The notes below the pieces were generated by a model. That model did no database searches. It had not been told where the DNA came from and worked only from the letters and a program-made list of their open reading frames with translations. 64,000 bases of DNA from Nomia melanderi (Eukaryota > Arthropoda > Insecta > Hymenoptera > Halictidae). Below, in pieces: positions 11,690-22,900 of the stretch. The translations under genes were made by a program, and so were the position numbers. Position 1 is the stretch's first letter, and each line of letters begins with the position of its first letter. Where the stretch lies: positions 9,493,501 to 9,557,500 of the forward strand of contig NC_135000.1 in the NCBI RefSeq assembly GCF_051020985.1, given 5' to 3'.

Positions 11690-14208
11690 TTACTTTGCAT
11701 CTTGCTTAGCAATATGCTGTGTGCGTCTGTGCTTTCTCATGTCGCCTTTTTGCCTGAAACATCTCCCACAAACATCACACGCATGAGGTTTCTCGCCGGT
11801 GTGAATCTTTATATGATTATTCAAAGCCTCTGTCCTAGTGAATGCCTTTTCACAATAATGACACTTATATCTACGGTCGCCCCTATGTATCAGTCTGTGT
11901 TGATAGAAAACAGAACCAGTCAAGAAAGCTTTATCGCAAACATCACATTTAAATGGTCTTTCCCTGGTATGCTTTTTCCTAGTGTGATCTGCTAGATCAG
12001 GCTTTATTGTAAATCTCTGATCACAATATTCGCATGCATAGGGTTTAATGCCCATGTGAAATCTTTTGTGAGTCCACATATGACTCGACTGTGTGTAACT
12101 TTTCCCGCATATATTACAGACATACCTAAATAGGAATAACAATTTATTTGCAGGTTATTAATTTCACTAAACTATGTAAAACGAAATGTTCCACATACGG
12201 CCTAAGTCCACTGTGTCTTCTCTTATGTGCATTCAAAGAATTTGCCGTTGGTAATAGACTACCGCAAATGTCGCAAGGGAATTTGGAACACCTATACTTT
12301 CCATGTTCCTGAAAATCTTCTGCACTTACAAAAATGCTTCCACAGAGCTCACAAATGAACTTTTTCTCGTTTTTCTCCGACTTTCTAGCTACTGGCTGAT
12401 GCCTCTTTTGTTTGTGTTTGTATAGCAAAGACAATTCTTTAACATCTCTATCGCATACATCGCATAAGAATACCACTAAAACTTTAAATATTCTCGGATG
12501 TTCCTTCCAATGAAGTACAGCCTCTGCAAAAGATTTAAACCATGAATTGCACTGGTTGCATGAATATGGTTTCTCAATTATATGCGATTCATGATGAGTC
12601 TTTAGATGGTCCATATCTGCAAAGTGGCTACTGCAGAATTCACAATGATACAGTTTCAACACTTGCAACTCTTCGATAAGACTGATTTTTTCATCATGCA
12701 TTTTACAATGCTCATCCGCGGTCTCGAAAGATCCAAATGCTTCGCCACAACGAACACATCTTTATGCAGAAGACATTATTTAAGAATATTTATTTAGATA
12801 TATTTATTAATAATATAGATATGTTACCTCCAAATCGTTTGACTGTTTTCTAAAACAATACTATGACCAGTTACATGCTTATTCAACCTTGATTTTTGTG
12901 TGAAACTCTTTGAACATTCAGGGCATTTGTATGGCTTCTCTGGAAGATGAGTTACTACATGACGTTTCAAAGTATACCTGAAATAAAAATAACTGAAATA
13001 AATGAAGCGAGATTCCTTTATATGAAAATTATACGCACCCATCGCAAAATCCTTTAGAACACACGTCGCATACATGAGGTCTTGTTTTACCATCTACGCA
13101 AACGTGTTTCTTTAATCCATCTTGATTTTCAAATAATTTTCCACACTGTAAACAAGATACTCTACCATCTTTACAATGGTACCTGCAATAAAATAATTGT
13201 CAATGGAAAAGATAATACATTTGACATGGGATACCCTTACAGATTCTACCTTTTATAATGATAAAATAATTTAAGTTCCTTTCCAAAAGTAATTTTGCAA
13301 ATTTCACAATATAGTGCTTTTGCATCTTTGTGAAAATGTTGGTGGAATTGCAATCGTTCTTCAAAAGTAAACGTGGCAAAACAAACATCACACTTATATG
13401 GCTTGGATGTGCACTGTAAGTTGGGTTTACATTTGTGCTCGTCTAAAGTTTCTTTAGTATGATAAAGGTTCATACAAGCACCGCACTTCAAGTATTTTTG
13501 TTTGGTTCCTAAGCAAAACAACGTTATGGTTCCATTTTCGGTTTCATCATCAGCCTTAAGCTCGCTTGGAATTTGTTCTTCATCGCTACTATCAAGAACG
13601 ATGTCACTATCATACAAATCTGAATCTTTTTGGTTCTCTTTATACTCTTCAAAAATTTTCATTCGTCCTTCAACGCATAGTGGACATGAATGAGCATTCT
13701 CCAAAGAATTCTCATCAGTTTTAGTACTTAGAAAAGAATGTTTCTGCTTAAGAATTTCAACGAGAGTTTCCTCAGCTCTGATACATTGAGCATCAAACTC
13801 GTTACACCAAGTAATCTTTTCAACACATGTTGGACAGAGTTGTTTTGGTAGAGGATCGGTTTTTTTCACCTGAAAGTCATATATATTTGTAAAATGAAGA
13901 GTAATGAAAACAGAGAATATTCAATGTAGACTTAACACCTTAATACTTAGGCATGTATTTATCTTATCCAAAAGCCTCAAAGACTCTCCAAATTCTGAGT
14001 AAATATATACAGGATTAGTGGTCTCTCCTGCACATAAACGACAGAGTGATTTCAAATGATTTTGGTTTTCAGAATCAGGAGTAAATTCTAAAATCTCATT
14101 TGCAGATAGTGGTTCATCCTGCGACCAAATAATTGAGCCTTCAAAATCATCAAGCTCATTTTCATGCTCGCTTAATGTGCTAATTGATTCTGCCCTTTCA
14201 ATATTCAT
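11690..14208 (-). CDS. ZAD domain multi-C2H2 zinc-finger protein, putative transcription factor
   Basis: Six coding exons: 13939-14208, 13250-13869, 13039-13182, 12828-12977, 12199-12759, 11690-12125; 726 residues. An N-terminal zinc-finger-associated domain (ZAD) is split over exons 1-2: CRLCAGE pairs with CPTCVEKITWC to bind one zinc, as in arthropod ZAD dimerisation domains. An acidic linker follows (LDSSDEEQIP), then about 17 C2H2 fingers to the C-terminus, the last four in tight array with near-standard TGEKP-type linkers (HTGEKPHACDVCGRCF). The exon 5/6 junction uses donor CC|GTATGT, which restores the linker LRPYVCNICGK. ZAD proteins are a large arthropod family of nuclear DNA-binding proteins; the specific orthologue is not identified. 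It lies on the same strand between aftiphilin and SKA1. Confidence 0.88.
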
Positions 14209-14893
14209 ATTGTAAAACTATATATTTATTTATCTGAAATATAACATCAGAAATAAAAAGTTAGTCATATTCTACTAATGGTGTTCTACATCCCTAATAA
14301 TAATTTCTGCATTTCATATAATTTTAAAATGTGTCGTTAATGATTTTATTTATTATTTTTAAATTTCATTCTTCATTACTTGATCGTTAAACGACTATTT
14401 TTATTGTTAAATGATACAAAATTTATGAGTTTTATTGTCTGTTTCCCACGAGCGGATCGAAACGCAGAGTGCATGATCGAGAAGTATGTCAGAGTAGATT
14501 ACCTCGTTCCTTGGAAATAATAAGGTAAAGATTCTTTCATGGCAAACTCAACTTCAATCTTTATGTTAGAAAACAATTCAATGAGGAGCCACTTTTTTTA
14601 GCAGTTGCATTTCCGATAAACACGCTGTCAGGACAACCGAAACAAAAGCGAATCTTAGACCTTAATATTTTCAATTTAATAAACGCTCGGGTAAAGAAAA
14701 ATACAGATTCAATGTAATATTTTTTCTATCCTACTAAATTCTTAATAGATCATTACACATATTCTTATAACAAATATTTTTCTGTTCTTATTCTTAATAA
14801 TTGCATTTAATATATTTTTGGTGTACCCATAATTATATCATTCTCTTATATATATATATATATATATTCTTACATATATGTTCTTTAAGTATT

Positions 14894-16031
14894 TCAATCT
14901 ATTATTACAACATATCGCAAATTATTCCTTGCCCTGTGTTCCCTCAATCTTTTACAGTGTCTTAGAACGGTTATTAGGTTTAACTTAGTTCTATTAAGTT
15001 TGGTTTTGGTATGCAATTCGTAATCCTCATCAGTGAAAAAATATATATACTCTGGAAAATAATATAATTTAGTTTCTTATATTTCAAAATTAAATATTAT
15101 ACAAACATCTTACCATTATCAGTACAAATATCTAAATCTTGCTTCTTATAATGAAGATACAGACTTATATTATCTTGTTTTCTAGCATGTACTTTCCCCA
15201 TCGCTAAAAGTGTATATTTTGCTTTTAAAATCTGGTTAATAGAATTTATCAGACTATTCACTGCATCCAGAGACTGTCTTCCAATAATATACTTTGGAAT
15301 AGTATTGAATTCGTCCTGTGTTATTAAACGAATTGTTGGATAAACATCAGGTTCCTTATACAAAACTTGTCTGCAATCCTTTACTGGAGTTTTCTTTTGA
15401 ATCTTTACATCACTCTCTACTGCTACCTCTTCATTAATTGACAATATTTCTTTCAGAACAGAACCCAACTCGTTCTCGCCATCATTGAAGCTACGTATTA
15501 ATTGAGGTGGAATATTTTTTTCCATGTGAACAATTTTATTGTTCAATTCTTGTATCATCAGTAACAATTCCTAAAATTATTTACAACACGTAGAAAAAGT
15601 GCTATGTTTACAAATTATAATTACTTAAATAAGCTCGAATAAAGAAAATGATATTATTATGGGCAAAAATCACAATTTTTTAATTTTTACCCGACATTGA
15701 TTATTTTGATCCCTCATTTTATTCAACTCTTCTCTTAATTCATTGACGCCATCAGATATTTGGGTTACATTGGTGCTAATTTTAAAAAGGTCTTCTTTAA
15801 CTGCATCCTTACCTGAAAAAGAAAGATTAAAGTTAATGCAAAGAAAGCAATACAAGTAGTCGCTATATTTCCAAAGTACAAGTATATATAACGTAAGAAA
15901 TTGTTTAAATACGTTACATGATAAATATAAAATTCAGTCATACTTTTAAATAATACCGTTGTGATTTCCAGACATTGTAATTTATCGCATCGTTTTTCCA
16001 GAAGTTCATCAAGAGTGATGGAATCCTCCAT
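14894..16031 (-). CDS. SKA1: Spindle and kinetochore-associated protein 1 (SKA1)
   Basis: Four coding exons: 15944-16031, 15691-15812, 15114-15570, 14894-15051; 274 residues against about 255 in human. SKA1 is a subunit of the Ska complex, which couples outer kinetochores to spindle microtubules. The N-terminal third is coiled coil (NELREELNKMRDQNN), matching the Ska trimer helices. After NIPPQLI and a linker comes the winged-helix microtubule-binding domain, starting at RLITQDEFNTIPKYIIGR and ending with the diagnostic C-terminal motif LNLITVLRHCKRLREHRA and NLRYVVI. The last exon (14894-15051) is needed for this motif; the frame without it ends early. Head-to-head with Sec71, starts 960 bp apart. 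Confidence 0.9.
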
Positions 16032-16991
16032 CGTTAAACGAATACAAGGAGTTGCACGTATCAACAATGTTACCTGTTATAATAAATAAACGAACCAATT
16101 CATAATTAGAAGTAACGGTCAAATCCTCGTTGCTGATCAAACTTCGTTAACAATTTGTAAATTTTGAATTTAGTTCAGCAAATATTTACAGATGGAGCCA
16201 AACGTTAGGTTTCACAGGGATAAAGGTGCATTAAGATGATAATTATAATGAACTGAATTACAATAATTAAGCGACAGTAAACAAAAATATTTTACAAAAA
16301 CGAAAACAAAATATTCTTATCTTATACTCGTATATAAACGAGTTAAGACAATTATCATTCATCATCGTCTAGTAAGTAAATAAGTATAAGAGATGGTAAT
16401 CGATAAGAATCGTTTGAAAAATCATTAACTATTCTTTCCATACAAAAATTACAGAATTAAAAGTTAATTAAATTGAAAATTAATTTATCGCACACATGGA
16501 AACGCATACGTTGGCCTTACCTTAAGAAAAAGGTTCTACGTTGGCTGGCAAGATGTCACAGTGATCGCACGGATTACCGTCGTCGTCTGGCACTGTCTCT
16601 TCTGGTTCCTTTGCTGTTTCAAGAAGCTAATGTCATTTTCACTATTTCATCGTCGTTTTACGTTACTCCGTGAAGTATGATCCGACATGTAACACTGTGA
16701 CAAAACGTTGAAGAAACATTCTTGATCAGTGACTATTCGTTGATTCCGGAATTCTTCGTCCAGAGTGTCGTTGTCAGTGCTACAGAGACTGCTAGTGGCT
16801 GAGGAGTAGAAGGAGGAGGAGGAGGAGCAAGAGGAGGAGGAGGAGGTGGTGGTTCCCACCTCCGGGAGGTGATCGTAAACGATGCACAAAACACCGGTAC
16901 GGAAGTCACGGTCGTGAAAATGCGTGCCTCGAAACGAGCCGCGTGTTCACCCGTGCCAGCCTAGCGAAGGACTGAGCTTGGCCCGGTGACG
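16032..16991. promoter_or_regulatory. Bidirectional intergenic region between SKA1 and Sec71
   Basis: Divergent starts at 16031 (-) and 16992 (+) leave 960 bp for both promoters. The Sec71 side (about 16780-16990) becomes GC-rich and holds a GGA-rich tract at 16803-16852, probably in the 5' UTR. No TATA box stands out. Confidence 0.5.
16803..16852. repeat. GGA-rich trinucleotide tract
   Basis: Two blocks of GGA/GAG repeats separated by GCAA, just upstream of the Sec71 start. The opposite strand would read poly-Ser, which I treat as an artefact. Confidence 0.8.
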
Positions 16992-19900
16992 ATGCAAGAT
17001 AACTCCAAAGAAATGTTCATCATCCGAGCATTAGAGAAAATCCTGGCTGACCGGGATGTCAAACGGTCGCACCTCTCTCAGCTTAGAAAATCCTGCGAGA
17101 CCGCACTTGGTAATCATCCTCGTTGGTCTTCCTCTTCGCTTGTTGTTACCCCTTCAATGGGAATCGAGAAGCAAGCTCATCATGTACTCACAGATGCAAA
17201 TCAATTTCAAGCTATGAGTTTACTATTACAGGTTTAGAGTATCGTTTGTAATTCCTGAGGAATAACGTTTCGATAAGAAACGAAACGATCAGTAGGATCC
17301 TTATTAGTTTTGTATCATTGATTGGCAATTATCTTTTCGTTGACCTTAGATTCAGTTGCATTGAAAAGTGAAGAATTAAGATTACACTGTATCGGATGTA
17401 TATTCTTGGGAATTTGTTAGCTATGTTATTTCATTTAGTAATGGGAATTGAAAGATGTTACGTATTGCAATTGATAGCATTTATTGGACTTCACAGTGAG
17501 AATGTAATTGAATTAAATTCATATGCCGGTTAATACATTACATCATTTCAATCTGTTCTTAATTCATAGATACTTAAATATAATTTGAATTATTTGAGAA
17601 AGTAAAGCTTGTTCATTGTATGAATCAATGCTGATTAGTCTTTCTTCATTTTAGCACATTAAATACACACATATATGCACTTGAGGATAATAGCTAATTA
17701 ATATATGCTAGTAACAGATACACATTGTACTTCACTCTAATCTATTTTTACTTTTTTATTATTGAACCAGATTGCTTCATTGCAAGCATCCTTGATGCAT
17801 AGAGGGTAAATAATTCTTTTAGAATCAAACCTGTACCTTAATTTTCAGATAATCTGCGGAATGAGATCAAAGAAGTGTCAGGCACTCAGGTTTCAACTGC
17901 ACTGCCTCAGCCTCGCAGTGATTCCTATGTCATTTCTGCAGAAAAATATTTTCTACCATTCGAATTGGCCTGCCATAGCAAGTCACCACGGATTGTGGTC
18001 ACTGCTTTGGATTGCCTGCAGAAATTAATTGCATATGGCCACCTTACTGGAAATGTACCTGACTCCACTGAGCCAAATAAACTATTGATTGTCCGGATTG
18101 TCGAAACAATCTGTGGGTGTTTCATAGGACCTCAAACAGATGAGGGTGTTCAGCTACAAATTATAAAGGCGCTTCTCACAGTAATGACCAGTCAACATGT
18201 CGAAGTGCACGAGGGTACAGTGCTTCTTGCTATACGAATTGTTTACAGCGTTTATTTGGCCTCCAAAAATCTGGTTAATCAAACCACAGCTCGTGCTACT
18301 CTCACCCAGATGATCAATGTTATTTTTGCTCGAATGGAAACACAAGCAGTGAGTCTACAATTTATAAAGAACATATCTTTAATTTATCTCTCTTGAATTT
18401 GAATTTCTAAGAATACCTTCTACTTTTTCTTATTAGGAAGAGGAGAATATTAAAAATGAAATGGAACAAACAGAAACCTCTGTCAATACTACCAACTGTA
18501 CTTCTACTGGAGAGCTGGAAACAGAGGCAATGAACAATGAGGAAACCACAACAGAAAATAACCAAGAACCGCACTTAATCGTTAGAGGGATTTTAGAGGA
18601 TGTAGTAAATTCCGTGGTACCAGAGGATACAACCAGTGCAACAACAATAATTTCAGAAGAGACAAGCTTAGACCAAGTGCCTATGGACGACAACTCAGAT
18701 GAAGCTGTCGCGGAAAGCGACAACATGGTCAGAGCAAAATTCACTCATGTCTTACAAAAGGACGCTTTCTTGGTCTTCAGAGCACTCTGCAAACTTTCCA
18801 TGAAACCTCTTCCAGATGGTAATCTCGATCCTAAGTATGTTTATGCATAATTCATAGAATAAACCAAACAAAACATATGAGAAACATGTTTGTAAGATGT
18901 CTAGGGTTTTCGCAGGTCACATCACCTCAGATCAAAGATCCTTTCGTTGCAACTGCTTCTGGGAATACTCCAAAATGCGGGAGCAGTGTTACGTTCAAAC
19001 GAGATGTTCGTAATAGCTATAAAGCAGTACCTCTGTGTAGCGCTTTCTAAGAATGGCGTTTCATCGGTTCCCGAGGTGTTCGAGCTTTCATTGGCGTTGT
19101 TCCTGGCTCTGCTGGCTCGTTTCAAAGTGCACTTAAAGATGCAGATAGAAGTGTTCTTTAAGGAGATCTTCATGAACATCCTTGAGACCTCTAGTAGTTC
19201 CTTCGAACACAAATGGATGGTGATTCATGCCTTGACTCGCATCTGTGCAGATGCTCAAAGTGTTGTTGACATATATGTGAACTACGATTGTGATCTTTCA
19301 GCTGCGAACCTATTCGAAAGGTAAGGAAACACAGTGGACTACAACAAGATCTATCAGTGCTTAAACCAACGTTGCATTTTCATACTTACAGGCTTGTAAA
19401 CGATCTATCCAAGATTGCCCAAGGCAGGCAAGCTCTAGAATTGGGTGCCTCGCCTAACCAAGAAAAGTCAATGCGTATCAGAGGTCTAGAGTGTCTAGTG
19501 TCAATTCTGAAATGCATGGTGGAGTGGAGTAGAGATTTATACGTGAACCCAAGCGTACCAGCCGACCAACAGTTACCTTCAGAACCACCGGATCCCCCCG
19601 CAGAACCACCATTACCGCGTTATGGCAGCGCAGGAAGTTTGTCGTCCGCGAATTCTAGTCTAGCAGGAAACAAAGAGATCCCGGACTCACCGGAACAGTA
19701 TGAAGTGCAGAAGCAGCAAAAGGAGGTCTGGGAGACCGGGATTGACATGTAAGGCTCGGGGCTCGTCACTTGAATCTTTCCTCTTCCGCTTCGTTCATTT
19801 GCGAAGCATCAGGCAGATTCTAAATTAACCCCTTGGCCTATGATTTCTTTCTCAACTCTGATCGATACGGCTACTTTGTCATTAATTATTTATTGGAGAA

Positions 19901-22900
19901 AGAGAAAAATTCTAAGCATACGTTACGCCTATATTTCCTTTCAAGTATAATAATTGATTACAGAGGAATAATATTTACTTTGAATTCGAATGAACTAAGT
20001 AATATATATATTTGTTGAAGCATGTTGAAAATCTTCAGCACGAGTCTCACTCGTTGTTGTAGGGCAAGGGGTTGAAATAGAAACCATGAGATTGCCTGAT
20101 GCTTCCGCTCACATAACAACCAGCAATAAGGGCATGCTTTCTATTAATTAAGTGGTATTCTCACCTCTAGTTTTAATCGAAAGCCAAGCAAGGGAGTACA
20201 ATATCTTCAAGAACAAGGTCTTCTAGGTAATTCGTCCGACGACGTTGCCCGCTGGCTTCATATGGACGAACGACTCGATAAGACCGCGATAGGCGACTTT
20301 CTCGGTGATCATAATCACAATCAGGTGATGTACAGTTATATCGACCAAATGAATTTCGCTGATCGTGATTTAGTTACAGCCCTCAGGTATTTTCTCGAGG
20401 GCTTCCGGTTACCCGGCGAGGCGCAGAAAATCGATCGGCTGATGGAAAAGTTTGCCAGTCGATACTGCGAGTGTAATCCGAAGTGAGTGCTCGTCGGAAA
20501 TACAGTTTAACCCTTTCGCTACGGAAGTCTCTTGAGGAGAACGGAGAGTCGTGCCAAAAGTGGGAATACTGGAACTACCAAGTCGACTTTTCAAAATTTC
20601 TCTATAGACACTCTGAGGTCTAAACAATTTTTTTAACAATAGAACAAACTGTACAGAGTAAACGTCAGTAAATCTAGTGTCGAATAGTGTTAACAGCAAA
20701 GTTATTGTTTCTATTGTCTTAACTTTTGGCTCCACCTTTGTAACCGGTGACTAATCACCTGTAGTAGCGAAAGGGTTAACCACAACCGATAAAACAATTG
20801 ATTTCCACCTTCTCCTTGCAGCAACGGTTTATTCACAAGTGCGGACACCGCTTACGTCCTTGGTTTCTCAATTATCATGCTCACCACTGACCTTCACTCG
20901 CCGCAAGTCAAAAATAAAATGACCAAGGAACAATATATCAAGCTGAACCGGCGCATCAGCGATAACGAAGATTTACCTGAGGAATATTTGTCCAAGATTT
21001 ACGACGAGATAGCCGGCAATGAAATTAAAATGAAGTCGAACCCTAACAGACCTGGAAAGCAAGGTAACCTCTATGAAAAGGAACTGCGAACAAATTGTTA
21101 TTATACACTTTTCAAAGAAATGATCTTGTAATCATTCCACTTGATGTTCCAGTGATATCCAGTGAAAAGAAACGGCGTTTACTATGGAACATGGAAATGG
21201 AAGTGATCTCGACCGCGGCGAAGAACTTAATGGAATCTGTCAGCCACGTTCAAGCACCGTTCACAACGGCCAAGCACCTGGAACATGTCCGACCTATGTT
21301 CAAAATCGCCTGGACTCCGTTTTTAGCTGCGTTCAGCGTCGGCCTCCAAGACTGCGACGATCCGGAAATTGCTTCTTTATGCTTAGACGGCATCAGATGC
21401 GCAATACGCATCGCTTGCATATTTCACATGACGGTAAATCATATTTCAGCGTCGACGGAATTCTCTTTGTTTCTTCAAGAGACCTCTGGAGTAACTGTAA
21501 GACTAGAGCAGTGTTTTCCAACCTTTCTTCATGCCTCACTGAAGCCTTTTTAAAACTCTTGTGCCACCCTGTATAACATATATATAATGTTTAATATTAT
21601 ATTATAATATTCTTATAGTATTTATTATAATATTTGTTATTTTGGTTACATGCGTAAATATTGTGAGATACATGAAGTGGTATTTCAAATTTCAAATTGC
21701 CCATTGTTGGGAAACACTGCTCCAGAGTGTACAAAGCGTTGAGGACCAGTATTGACAAGATAAAATTCTCAGTACAAATATTTTTCTCTTTTCGAACACA
21801 GTTAGAACGCGATGCGTACGTGCAAGCGCTGGCACGGTTCACTTTGCTGACTGCGAACTCGCCAATCACTGAAATGAAAGCGAAGAACATAGACACCATA
21901 AAGACGTTGATAACCGTGGCGCACACCGACGGGAACTACCTTGGCAGCTCCTGGCTGGACGTTGTGAAATGTATCTCGCAATTGGAACTCGCCCAATTGA
22001 TAGGGACCGGGGTCAGGCCGCAGCTCCTGGGCCCGCCATCCAAGCCACACTTCCCCTCGCCATTAGTCACCTTTAATTTAACACACAACAATTCCCATCA
22101 GAACAACAATTTGAATCTCAGTTCTCTCGACCGTAAGTGCAGATTCGTGAACTCTAGTTTTCTAACCCTTTGCTCTTGAAAGTTTTTCACTGGAAACATT
22201 TAACGTTTTCTGATGAGACAGACGACATTTGAAACTAATTTAAATATAAGTCACAGACAGATTAAGCAACGACGCTGTTTTATTGAAATATTTCACATAG
22301 TAATACAAAGTTTCATTCAATCCTTTGCACCAGGAAGGCGACTCAGTCGCCATTTGACTTCACACGGTAAAACTATAAAATCTAATTAAAATAATTGATA
22401 TGTGAAATATTGGAGTAACATAGCTTTGTTCCTTGTACTTGTGATTCCTCTTCAAGTTAGTTTCAAGGAATATCATCTTCAAAGTGTCAAACATTTCTAG
22501 AAACTTCTGAGTGCAAAGGGTTAAAACACTAAACATTCAACATCATATTTGCTGCATCAAATCAAGTAGTGACTTAACAGCCATTCATTACACTAATTAA
22601 TTACAGCAAGCGTGAAGGAGTCAATAGGAGAGACAAGCTCGCAAAGCGTGGTGGTGGCCGTCGACAGGATCTTCACCGGATCCACCAGGTTGGATGGTGA
22701 CGCTATCGTGGAGTTCGTGAAGGCTCTCTGCCAAGTGTCTTTGGAGGAACTATCGCATCCGACCCAGCCACGCATGTTCTCCTTAACGAAGATAGTAGAA
22801 ATCTCATACTACAACATGGGTCGCATCAGGCTGCAGTGGTCGAGGATCTGGCAAGTGATCGGTGACCACTTCGACAGAGTCGGTTGCAGTCCTCGCCAGG

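Noticed and set aside
16647..16889. Poly-Ser minus-strand frame
   Set aside because: Shadow of the GGA tract in the Sec71 upstream region.
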